Below are positions 34,119 through 41,634 of a stretch of DNA of 64,000 nt, in pieces. The number at the start of each line of letters is the position of its first letter. Position 1 is the stretch's first letter. The notes under the pieces were generated by a model. That model was not told where the DNA came from and made no database searches. It was given only the letters and a program-made list of their open reading frames with translations. A program made the translations under genes and the position numbers. This DNA comes from JANMES01 sp038229715. GTDB taxonomy: Bacteria; Planctomycetota; Phycisphaerae; Tepidisphaerales; Tepidisphaeraceae. The stretch covers positions 14,629 through 78,628 of the forward strand of contig JBBROD010000007.1 of the NCBI GenBank assembly GCA_038229715.1. The letters are read 5' to 3'.

Positions 34119-34577
34119 ATGAAATCGATTCGCAAGTCCCCCAAGCGTGGTTTCACGCTGATCGAAATCCTGATCGTGGTGATCATTCTCGGCATCCTCG
34201 CCGCGATCGTGATTCCACAGTTTACCAACGCCAGCACCGAGGCGCGTCAGAGCAATGTCCGCAGCCAACTGCAGACACTCCGTGGTCAGATCGAACTCTA
34301 TAAGCTGCAGCACAAGGACGTGGCACCTGAGCTGGTCACCACCGGCTGGGACGTGTTCACCAAGTACACCGATATCGACGGCGGTACCAACGCTACCAAG
34401 GACAGCACGCACATTTACGGCCCGTACTACCAGACCGCCCCGACGAATCCGCTGAGTGATTCGTCAAGCTGCGCCGCGGCGGCCGGCAATAACGTCGGCT
34501 GGATTTATAACGAAACCACCGGGGCCGTGCAGGCGATGTCAGGTAAGGCCACTGCGGATGGCGTGTTCGCTGAATAA
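34119..34577 (+). CDS. GspG-like major pseudopilin 1
   Basis: 152 residues. The class III signal RGFTLIEILIVVIILGILA, with cleavage after the Gly and Glu +5, is followed by AIVIPQFTNASTEAR, near-identical to the next gene. GspG-like features continue: SQLQTLRGQIELYKLQHKDV and a C-terminal YGPYYQTAPTNPLSDSSS, where a Pro-rich segment usually meets the calcium loop. ATG 34119 is preceded by GGAG; three in-frame ATG or TTG codons lie just upstream. It is followed by a strong terminator-like hairpin, so it may be made in excess of the downstream genes. Confidence 0.87.
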   Translation: MKSIRKSPKRGFTLIEILIVVIILGILAAIVIPQFTNASTEARQSNVRSQLQTLRGQIELYKLQHKDVAPELVTTGWDVFTKYTDIDGGTNATKDSTHIYGPYYQTAPTNPLSDSSSCAAAAGNNVGWIYNETTGAVQAMSGKATADGVFAE

Positions 34578-34593
34578 CAAATTCAACGCAGAC

Positions 34594-34621
34594 CGCCCCG
34601 TGCCACAGCACGGGGCGTTTT
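34594..34621 (+). terminator. Terminator hairpin after pseudopilin 1
   Basis: CGCCCCGTGC and GCACGGGGCG with a short loop, followed by TTTTG. It lies 17 bases after the stop codon. Partial read-through would give more of pseudopilin 1 than of the rest of the locus. Confidence 0.75.
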
Positions 34622-34636
34622 GCGTTTGATCGCATA

Positions 34637-34695
34637 GGCCAACGCGTTTGTCGGATGCTCGCCTCGGCGAACGATTCTGACAAACGCGTTGGCCG
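34637..34695 (+). repeat. Perfect inverted repeat GGCCAACGCGTTTGTC
   Basis: 16-bp arms GGCCAACGCGTTTGTC and GACAAACGCGTTGGCC with a 25-base spacer that itself holds GCCTCGGCG. It lies 30 bases before pseudopilin 2. It may be an RNA stabiliser, an operator, or another mobile palindrome. Confidence 0.8.
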
Positions 34696-34724
34696 TTTCG
34701 AGCCGATGAATCAGAGGTAGTTCA

Positions 34725-35264
34725 ATGCACCTCCGCAAGGCCAAACTTCCGTCCCGAATCCGCGCCGCCGGCAGCCGGGCGTTTACGCTGATCGAAATCC
34801 TGATCGTGGTGATCATTATCGGCATTCTGGCGGCGATCGTCATTCCGCAGTTCACCAACGCCGCTCAAAGCGCGCGCGAGACGACGCTCAAGGAACTGAC
34901 GCGCCATATCCGTACTCAGTTGTTGATGTACAAGAATCAGCACCGCGACGTACCGCCCGGCCAGTCGTACAGTTCCGCCGGCCCGGCCAGTGAAGCCGTC
35001 TTTATCGATCAGATGACCCACTACAGCGACGAGGACGGCAACACCGGTTCGACGCAGTCGAGTGCTTATAAGTTCGGGCCTTACATGGAGAAAGTGCCGG
35101 TCAATCCGATGTCGAACCTCTCTACGCTCAAGGTGGTAGCCAATGGAACAGCCCTTCCTGCGGCTGACAACACCACGGGATGGATCTACAAGCCGGAAAC
35201 TTCCGAGTTGATCCCCAACACCACCGGCATGGACGCCACGGGCGTTGCGTTTACCTCGTACTGA
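34725..35264 (+). CDS. GspG-like major pseudopilin 2
   Basis: 179 residues. A longer basic leader (HLRKAKLPSRIRAAGSR) precedes AFTLIEILIVVIIIGILAAI and VIPQFTNAAQSARETTLKEL. The body has HIRTQLLMYKNQHRDVPPGQ and YKFGPYMEKVPVNPMSN. The two pseudopilins share more than half their N-terminal sequence and look like a tandem duplication that has diverged in length and C-terminus. Confidence 0.87.
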   Translation: MHLRKAKLPSRIRAAGSRAFTLIEILIVVIIIGILAAIVIPQFTNAAQSARETTLKELTRHIRTQLLMYKNQHRDVPPGQSYSSAGPASEAVFIDQMTHYSDEDGNTGSTQSSAYKFGPYMEKVPVNPMSNLSTLKVVANGTALPAADNTTGWIYKPETSELIPNTTGMDATGVAFTSY

Positions 35265-35277
35265 GATCATCCGAGAA

Positions 35278-35802
35278 ATGAAATCCTCTCGATCCTACAG
35301 CCCCGGCAGAAACGGCTTTACGCTCGTGGAAGCGCTGATCGCTTCCGTTGTGCTGGCCGTCGCTACGGTGGCGATCGCACAGATGCTGGGCACCAGTGCT
35401 CAGCAGGCGGCGGTGATGCGACATCAATCGACGTCGCTGGAACTGGCCAGGCAGTTGATGGAGGAGATTTCGTCCAGGCCGATTGAAGATTCCACAGGCG
35501 CGATCACCCTCGGCCGCGAAGCCGGTGAGAATACGCGCAGCCAGTACGATCAGATCGACGACTATACCGGTTACAGCGATACCAGCGACGCAGTCACCAT
35601 GCTCGATGGAACAAGGGTGGATTTTGGCGACGGCGTGCGATATCGCCGCAGTGTGGCGGTGCAATATCGCGCGACGCCCGCCGGCGCGCCCACCGTTTCG
35701 CCTACCGCGCCTTTTTGCGTCGTGACGGTCACCGTCGGCCCGATCGGCGGAGAGACGTATTCGATCACCCGGGTGTTCGCGAGAACCACCGGAGGCTACT
35801 GA
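35278..35802 (+). CDS. GspI/PilV-like minor pseudopilin
   Basis: 174 residues. RNGFTLVEALIASVVLAVAT is the signal and hydrophobic helix. The text LELARQLMEEISSRPIED is the usual GspI-like second half of the helix. ATG 35278 is the start; the longer ORF from 35245 overlaps the gene before. Its stop TGA shares a base with the ATG of the next gene. Confidence 0.82.
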   Translation: MKSSRSYSPGRNGFTLVEALIASVVLAVATVAIAQMLGTSAQQAAVMRHQSTSLELARQLMEEISSRPIEDSTGAITLGREAGENTRSQYDQIDDYTGYSDTSDAVTMLDGTRVDFGDGVRYRRSVAVQYRATPAGAPTVSPTAPFCVVTVTVGPIGGETYSITRVFARTTGGY

Positions 35803-36449
35803 TGCGCCGAAACGGGTTTACGCTCGTTGAGCTGATTATCGGCATGGTCATCACCGCGATGGTGATGGCGGCGATGGCGGCGGTGTCGACTGCGGTCTCG
35901 AGCGGCTGGCAACAGGCGGACTCGGCCGACACCGCGTTCGTGACTGGGGCGCAAGTCCAAACAAGATTGGCTGAGTATTTCCGACCGGCGGCGGCGTTCG
36001 GGGCGGTTCAGAAGGGAACGCTCGGGTCCAGCGTGAGTCCTGCAACTCTGTTCTTCTGGCGGTCCGACCAGACCAGCGGCGCGAGCCCGACCGGCGACGG
36101 ATTGATTGAGTTCAACGAGATCGGCCTGCTTCGGTACGACCCGACCAGCGAAGAACTCCGCTACTACTACGCCACCGACTGGAATTCCTGGTCGGCCAGC
36201 ACCCAAGCCACCGCGAATCTGCTCGCGAATACAGCGTACATCAACAACACCGGCAACGTCGCCAATTTTATGGCCGCCTGCCCGAACTATCGCGTGCTGA
36301 TGCGCAACGTAAAGGGGATGCAGATCAACACTGTGACCGACGACAAGCCCCTGTTGGAGTTCGTCATCGATCTGGAAGACGCCAAAGGCCAATCCAGCGT
36401 TCACTACGGAACCGTTACGCTTCGCGCTTCTTCAACAGCAACCAACTAA
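35802..36449 (+). CDS. GspJ/PilW-like minor pseudopilin
   Basis: 215 residues. MRRNGFTLVELIIGMVITAM is a class III signal of minimal length. A beta-rich body follows, with LIEFNEIGLLRYDPTSEELR and CPNYRVLMRNVKGMQI. The ATG overlaps the preceding stop by one base. GspI, J and K normally form the tip of the pseudopilus. Confidence 0.8.
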   Translation: MRRNGFTLVELIIGMVITAMVMAAMAAVSTAVSSGWQQADSADTAFVTGAQVQTRLAEYFRPAAAFGAVQKGTLGSSVSPATLFFWRSDQTSGASPTGDGLIEFNEIGLLRYDPTSEELRYYYATDWNSWSASTQATANLLANTAYINNTGNVANFMAACPNYRVLMRNVKGMQINTVTDDKPLLEFVIDLEDAKGQSSVHYGTVTLRASSTATN

Positions 36450-36452
36450 ACT

Positions 36453-37610
36453 ATGCACGATCGTCGAAAACAACCTCGCGGAATTGCAATGGTGATGGTG
36501 CTGGTGTTGGTGGCACTGGCGTCGGTGTTGTCGTACGCGCTGCTCAGCAGCCAAAGCATGATGATGCAGGCCAGCGCCAATTCCCACCGCGCCGCCCAGG
36601 CCGATGCACTGGCCGAGTCAGGGATTCAGCTGGCGTCGTACTACCTTCAAAACCCGGCCAGCGCGCCGGTGCTCAACGGCAGCGGCTTTTACCCCGGACA
36701 AACCGGAGTGTCCTTCGGTTCGGCAGTCGATGGAACGGTGGATATCGTCGTGACCAGGATCGATAACTCCACGTTTGATATCGCCAGCACATCGCACTAC
36801 GGGACGGCGTCGTCGAGCCCGCTGGCGCGATCGCTGGGGGCTCGCGCGTCGGTACAGTACGCCTACCTGCCGACCGAAGCAGCCACCGTCAACGGCGGGC
36901 TGAACGTGCTCTCGAACACCACGATCACGGGGGCCGTCCGCGCCAACGGCACGGTGAATCTTTCGCTCGGCGGGACGATCAACGGAACGATCTACGCGCC
37001 TTCAGTAACGGGGATTCTGACGGGCCTGCTGGGCTCAATCGTTACCACCACCACCAGCGGTGGGAGCAATAACCCCACGCCTATCGCGATCCGCGATTAC
37101 AGCACTTACACCTACAACGGGCAGACGTACCGCGCCAAGTTGATCGCCAGCGCATCGGCCACCCTCGGCGCGACCAGCGACAACCCGCTAGGCGTTTATG
37201 TAGCGGCGGGTGATTTGACGATTACGTCGGCGGCCACGATCAACGGGACTTTGCTGGTCCCCAACGGCAAGTTGATTGTTAAATCGAGCAACCTGACGAT
37301 CAACGCTGCCACCAACATGCCCGCGTTGATCGTGAAATCCGATATTGCGTTCAGCGGCAACGCTCGAAAACTCACAGTCAACGGGCTCAGCTGGATCGGT
37401 GGCGTACTGACGAAGTCGGGGACTACGTCCGGCAACATCACGGTATTCAACGGCGCGGCCCAGTTCGCCAGCGGCACGCCGATCACCAGCAACTATTCCG
37501 GCACGGTTAAAATCAACTACGACGCCAGGAAAGCCGCAGCCACAGGGTTTCTGCCCGGGCAGGGCACGACGGCTTCGGCAGTCACGATCAAAACGTTCAA
37601 CAACAAGTAA
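36453..37610 (+). CDS. PilX/GspK-like protein with repetitive beta-rich body
   Basis: 385 residues. The N-terminal PRGIAMVMVLVLVALASVLS is a PilX-type start, in which Glu is replaced as in GspK-like tips. ANSHRAAQADALAESGIQLAS completes the helix. From residue 145 the sequence is rich in G, N, S and T with short strand-turn repeats (NGGLNVLSNTTITGAVRANG; TINGTLLVPNGKLIVK), as in beta-helices or bactofilin-like folds. It may form the tip of the pilus or an adhesive cap. Classical GspK is helical there, so this is only GspK-like by position. Confidence 0.72.
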   Translation: MHDRRKQPRGIAMVMVLVLVALASVLSYALLSSQSMMMQASANSHRAAQADALAESGIQLASYYLQNPASAPVLNGSGFYPGQTGVSFGSAVDGTVDIVVTRIDNSTFDIASTSHYGTASSSPLARSLGARASVQYAYLPTEAATVNGGLNVLSNTTITGAVRANGTVNLSLGGTINGTIYAPSVTGILTGLLGSIVTTTTSGGSNNPTPIAIRDYSTYTYNGQTYRAKLIASASATLGATSDNPLGVYVAAGDLTITSAATINGTLLVPNGKLIVKSSNLTINAATNMPALIVKSDIAFSGNARKLTVNGLSWIGGVLTKSGTTSGNITVFNGAAQFASGTPITSNYSGTVKINYDARKAAATGFLPGQGTTASAVTIKTFNNK

Positions 37611-37646
37611 CATCAACAACTAACGCCGCAATCGAAAGGCAAACCC

Positions 37647-37886
37647 ATGACCACGCAACGCGCTTTAGGAATCATCATTGTGCTTCAGGCCCTTACGCTG
37701 CTCAGCCAGTGGGTGGGGGCTCCATCGCTGTCGCAAAGCAACGCCCAGGTTCCGGACGGCGGGGCGCAGCGGGCGGCGACGATTGAGGAACTGAAGTCCG
37801 TTAATGTGAAGCTCGACAAGCTGATTACCGTTTTAACCGATGGAAACCTTAAGGTCCGTATGGTCCAACCCGATGAGAAGAAGTAG
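37647..37886 (+). CDS. Small single-pass membrane protein
   Basis: 79 residues, family unknown. Residues 6-25 form one hydrophobic segment (RALGIIIVLQALTLLSQWVG). A linker follows, then a helix rich in Leu, Lys and Val (EELKSVNVKLDKLITVLTDG), likely amphipathic. It stands in the run of pseudopilin genes and could be an assembly factor. Confidence 0.65.
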   Translation: MTTQRALGIIIVLQALTLLSQWVGAPSLSQSNAQVPDGGAQRAATIEELKSVNVKLDKLITVLTDGNLKVRMVQPDEKK

Positions 37887-37928
37887 CCGATTGGGTTTTT
37901 ACGGACTGTTGTGGTCCGAACCCATCGG
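37887..37928 (+). terminator. Hairpin after the small membrane protein
   Basis: CCGATTGGGTT and AACCCATCGG enclose a second stem (CGGAC/GTCCG). It starts at the stop codon and lacks a T run, so it is either a weak terminator or an RNA-processing site. Confidence 0.5.
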
Positions 37929-37955
37929 TTGGGCGTTTAACACAGGAGACGGGAC

Positions 37956-38477
37956 ATGCCGATTTCGCGCACGCCGGCTCGTGGGTTTACGCTCGTCGAA
38001 ATCCTGTGCGTGATCATCATCCTGGCGATCGCGGCGGTGCTGGTGATCCCGCAACTGAGTTCCCGCGGCGACCTGCAAGCCGCCGCTGCGGCGCGAACCG
38101 TGATGGCCGACATCCTGTACGCCCAAAACCGCGCCATCGCCAAACAGTCTGCGCAGTACGTGAAATTCAATGTCGCGACGCACACCTATGACGTGCAGGA
38201 AGGCGCAACGCCGGCCACCGGAATCAATCCCGTAACGCTCAAGCCCTACACGCAGACGTTCGGCGGAACCGCCATCCCCGGCGTGACGCTGACCAGCGCC
38301 GCGTTCGACGGGAAAGACACGCTGGCGTTTGACGAAATCGGCGCTCCTTACACATACGACAGCGTCGCCGGGCTGGTGGCGCTATCGGCCGGATCGATCA
38401 AGATCGCCTCAGACGGGTACACGATGACGTTGACCGTCCGGCCGTACACCGGCGAGATCGTGACCTCAACGCCGTAA
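37956..38477 (+). CDS. GspH/FimT-like minor pseudopilin
   Basis: 173 residues. ARGFTLVEILCVIIILAIAA is the class III signal and VLVIPQLSSRGDLQAAAAAR the helix. The second half LYAQNRAIAKQSAQYVKF is typical of GspH/FimT, followed by a beta domain ending in VRPYTGEIVTST. Confidence 0.83.
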   Translation: MPISRTPARGFTLVEILCVIIILAIAAVLVIPQLSSRGDLQAAAAARTVMADILYAQNRAIAKQSAQYVKFNVATHTYDVQEGATPATGINPVTLKPYTQTFGGTAIPGVTLTSAAFDGKDTLAFDEIGAPYTYDSVAGLVALSAGSIKIASDGYTMTLTVRPYTGEIVTSTP

Positions 38478-38486
38478 ACGAGACTT

Positions 38487-39764
38487 ATGTTTCGACTGAC
38501 TCGTCCACAACCTCTGCCCATCGGGCTCGATATCGGGGCTGACAGCGTCAAGATGCTGCAGGTCGAGCCGGTCGGGAATCACCTTTCGGTGATCGCCTCC
38601 GGGCGAATGCCGATTCCGGAAGAGGTGCGCCACGATCCGGTCGCACACCGCAATGTCGCAACGGATCTGGTCCGGCAGATGCTGCAGACGCACCCGTTCG
38701 TGGGCAACCGCTTGGTGACATGCCTGCCGCGCGAGATCGTCCATATTAAGAACGTTCGTCTCCCACTGATTCCCGCGGCTGAACTGTCGGCGGCGGTGGA
38801 GTTTGAGTCGCGGAATATCTTTCCGTTCGATGTCACCGACTCCCGCATGCACTGGGTGCTGGCCGGCGAGGTGCGGCAGGGGACGGAAGTGCGCCAAGAA
38901 GTCATCGCCCTAGCGGCGCAGAATGATCACGTGAATCAGTTCGTCGAACAAATCCACCGCAGCGGCGGGGTGATCGAGTCGCTCGACATCGAACCCTGCG
39001 CCCTGCACCGCTGCTACGAGCGCTACATCCGCCGACGTGATGACGAGCAGGACGTGTTCGTGCTGGTCGATATCGGCCTGCGTCGGACGCAGATCATCGT
39101 CTGTCGCGGTCGCGATTTGAGTTTTTTCAAATCCATCGACATCGGCGGCGAACATTTTAATGCGTCGGTCAGCAAGAAACTGGGGATCAGTATTCCTGAG
39201 GCTCGTGCGCTGCGCCGCCGGATGTGTGAAACGGCTTCACCGACGGATCGTCGCGACTCGGTTACTCGCTCGGTCTTTGACGCCACCCGTGTGCAGATGG
39301 AAGAGCTCTGCCGCGAACTGGCGTTGTGCCTGAGATATTATCTGGTCACGTTTCGCGGACATCGCCCGCGAACCGTGCGTTTGGTCGGCGGAGAGGCCAA
39401 TGATCCGCAGCTGCTTTCAATGTTGAAGGCGGCCTCCAGCATTGCGGTGGAAATCGCAACGCCGTTGTTGAGCGCCGACACCTCCGCACTTCGCCCGGCC
39501 GACCGGCAGGGGAGCATGAGCGAGTGGGCGACGGCGTTTGGGCTAGCGCTGCGCACGACCAAGCGCACGTTCGGCCCGATCGACGGCAAGCCGCGAGAGA
39601 TGATCGCAGGCAAGCCGGCCGCCGGTGCGCAGTCGATGGTGGAAGTGGTGGATCTACACAACGCCGTTCAAGCCGCCGCGAAGTTGCCCGACGTGCCTAC
39701 TCGCCGATTATCCGATCGAGCGCCCGCGCTGGTCGGCAGGGGAGAGGAGGCGTCCCGTGCGTGA
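38487..39764 (+). CDS. pilM: Type IV pilus assembly protein PilM
   Basis: 425 residues. The actin-like fold shows GLDIGADSVKMLQVEPVGN (phosphate 1), VDIGLRRTQIIVCRGRD (phosphate 2) and VRLVGGEANDPQLLSMLK (adenosine motif). It sits on the inner face and binds PilN's N-terminal tail. PilM replaces the cytoplasmic half of GspL here. Its last eight bases overlap pilN. Confidence 0.92.
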   Translation: MFRLTRPQPLPIGLDIGADSVKMLQVEPVGNHLSVIASGRMPIPEEVRHDPVAHRNVATDLVRQMLQTHPFVGNRLVTCLPREIVHIKNVRLPLIPAAELSAAVEFESRNIFPFDVTDSRMHWVLAGEVRQGTEVRQEVIALAAQNDHVNQFVEQIHRSGGVIESLDIEPCALHRCYERYIRRRDDEQDVFVLVDIGLRRTQIIVCRGRDLSFFKSIDIGGEHFNASVSKKLGISIPEARALRRRMCETASPTDRRDSVTRSVFDATRVQMEELCRELALCLRYYLVTFRGHRPRTVRLVGGEANDPQLLSMLKAASSIAVEIATPLLSADTSALRPADRQGSMSEWATAFGLALRTTKRTFGPIDGKPREMIAGKPAAGAQSMVEVVDLHNAVQAAAKLPDVPTRRLSDRAPALVGRGEEASRA

Positions 39765-40386
39765 AGTGGAATTCCTCCCCGCGTGGTACACCGTCGTCCG
39801 CCGTCGCAAGCTGGCGGTGACGATTCAAGCCTGGGCGACTGTCGGCCTGGCGATCGCGCTGATTGTCTGCACGGGCATCGCAAGGTTCCGCGTGCTGACG
39901 GCCCGCAATGAACTGATCTCTCTCCGCCATGATATGGCGAAAACGCAGGAAGACCTCAACCGCCTCGATTCGATGACGCAGATCAAGCGTCGCTGGTCGG
40001 AACAAGGCCAAGTGCTTTCCAAGATCGGCGTATCGGTGGAATCAACTCGGCTGCTGGGATTGATCGCACAATCTACGCCCGAATCGATTTCGCTGATCGG
40101 CATGAACCTGACGACGGAAGAAAAGATCGACGCCGCCAAAACCCTGGTGAATGTCCGGGCCTCCCGCGACAAGGAGCCGGCGATCGACCGCAAGTTGCGG
40201 GTCCGCCTGCAGGGTGTCGCCCCCAGCAACGCTGAAGTGGCCGACATGATGACGCGGCTGGCGTCGAATAGTTTTCTGGAAGACGTCTCGATGGGCTACA
40301 CCAAGGACTCCGACCAAAGCGGGCGGCTGGTGCGGGAATTTGAAGTGACGTTTGCTTTGGATCTGGATGCTCCGACGAAGGAATAG
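39757..40386 (+). CDS. pilN: PilN-like inner-membrane assembly protein
   Basis: About 209 residues, with a GTG start at 39757 preceded by AGGAGG. The N-terminal tail REVEFLPAWY stands in place of the canonical INLLP motif that docks on PilM. One membrane segment follows (about 26-46), then a coiled coil (RNELISLRHDMAKTQEDLNR). The ferredoxin-like C-terminal domain has LDEVSMGYTKD-like strands. The longer frame upstream overlaps pilM and was rejected. Confidence 0.85.
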   Translation: MREVEFLPAWYTVVRRRKLAVTIQAWATVGLAIALIVCTGIARFRVLTARNELISLRHDMAKTQEDLNRLDSMTQIKRRWSEQGQVLSKIGVSVESTRLLGLIAQSTPESISLIGMNLTTEEKIDAAKTLVNVRASRDKEPAIDRKLRVRLQGVAPSNAEVADMMTRLASNSFLEDVSMGYTKDSDQSGRLVREFEVTFALDLDAPTKE

Positions 40387-40393
40387 GAACGCA

Positions 40394-40948
40394 ATGTCCG
40401 CACTGCAAGCCAAAATCGCCAGGTACGTCACCACCCAATGGGTGATGAGCGTAATTGCGCTGGTCCTGGCGATGGCTTTTTATTTCGCCGGCATCCGGCC
40501 GGCCCAGAACGATCGAGCGACGATTGTGGCGAGCATCGCCGAGCAAAACCGGCAACTCAACGAAGGACGGGCCCGGGCGCAGAACCTTCCGGTGATCGAA
40601 GCCGAAGTCGAGCAATTGCGATCGCGCCTGGAACGGTTCGATAAAAAGCTGCCGAAAAAGCCCGACATGGATCAGTTCATGCGGGAGATCACCCGTGTGA
40701 GCGAGGCGTCGTCGCTGAAGAAGGTTTCAGTGCAGCCCGGCTCGCCGAAGCGAAGCGAACTGTTCTCTGAAATGCCGATCGCGCTTAATTTCACCGGCGA
40801 GTTCCCCAACGTGGTGAAATTTCTCGAGCGGACGGAAGACATGCAACGGCTGACGCGCGTGCGCAGTTTGGGGATCAAAACCCGCGACGCCCAGAACGGC
40901 ACGGTCGAAGTCGACGTGTCGATGAGCATTTACTTCGCCGACGAATAA
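40394..40948 (+). CDS. pilO: PilO-like inner-membrane assembly protein
   Basis: 184 residues with one membrane segment (VMSVIALVLAMAFYFAGIRP). A coiled coil follows (IAEQNRQLNEGRARAQNLPV), and the C-terminal domain has KKVSVQPGSPKRSELFSEMP and IALNFTGEFPNVVKFLERTE, the usual PilO pattern. It pairs with PilN in the periplasm. Confidence 0.85.
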   Translation: MSALQAKIARYVTTQWVMSVIALVLAMAFYFAGIRPAQNDRATIVASIAEQNRQLNEGRARAQNLPVIEAEVEQLRSRLERFDKKLPKKPDMDQFMREITRVSEASSLKKVSVQPGSPKRSELFSEMPIALNFTGEFPNVVKFLERTEDMQRLTRVRSLGIKTRDAQNGTVEVDVSMSIYFADE

Positions 40949-40954
40949 AGACCC

Positions 40955-41596
40955 ATGCAAGCCAAACCGGCAATAACCTGGCAGACCAAGATCAAAGACG
41001 CGATGCGTCGCGATCCGAAGCGCACCGGCGTGCTTGCGGTATTGGCGGCGGTGCTGGTGGTGCTTATCGGACGCGCCATGATCGGCAGCCGGGCCGAACC
41101 GTCCACTGCGGTGGCGGCAGGACCGGCAGCGGTTTCAAAAAGGGCGGCTGGTGAAGAGGCCGCATTCCGGTTGTCCAATAAAAGCCGCAACGCCGCCGGA
41201 ATGCAGAAGTGGCTGAACAATCCGCCGGGCAAGATCAACCGGAACCTCTTCGCCATCAAGCTCGATTTCTACCCACAGCCTAGTGGCAAGGGTTTGTCCA
41301 AACTCGGCAAATCAAATTCCGACGAGGATAAGTCGGCCGCTCAAGAGGCCGATGTACTCAAAGAGTGGGCCGCTCGGAGTGAGGCGGTCCAGTTGCAGGC
41401 TCGGCAGTTGAAACTGCAGACCACGCTGATGAGCGCGCCTCCCAAGGCGATGATCAGCGGACAGATGGTCAAGGAAGGCGACGCCGTCACCGCGAACATG
41501 GGTGATAGCCAGGGCGAGTTCCGCGTGCTCAAGATCGAGCCGCGGCGAGTGATTGTCGAACGGGACGGCATTAAGCTCGAGATCCTGATGAAGTAG
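40955..41596 (+). CDS. PilP/GspC-like secretin-contacting protein
   Basis: 213 residues. A membrane segment (TGVLAVLAAVLVVLIGRAMI) is followed by a disordered linker. The C-terminal part (LQTTLMSAPPKAMISGQMVK; VLKIEPRRVIVERDGIKLEI) resembles the homology-region beta-sandwich of PilP and GspC that contacts the secretin N0 domain. No lipobox, so more GspC-like in its anchor. It sits between pilO and the secretin gene, as expected for such a protein. Confidence 0.7.
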   Translation: MQAKPAITWQTKIKDAMRRDPKRTGVLAVLAAVLVVLIGRAMIGSRAEPSTAVAAGPAAVSKRAAGEEAAFRLSNKSRNAAGMQKWLNNPPGKINRNLFAIKLDFYPQPSGKGLSKLGKSNSDEDKSAAQEADVLKEWAARSEAVQLQARQLKLQTTLMSAPPKAMISGQMVKEGDAVTANMGDSQGEFRVLKIEPRRVIVERDGIKLEILMK

Positions 41597-41634
41597 CGGC
41601 TTACTACGGCTGCTGGATTTTCCAAGGCTCGGTT

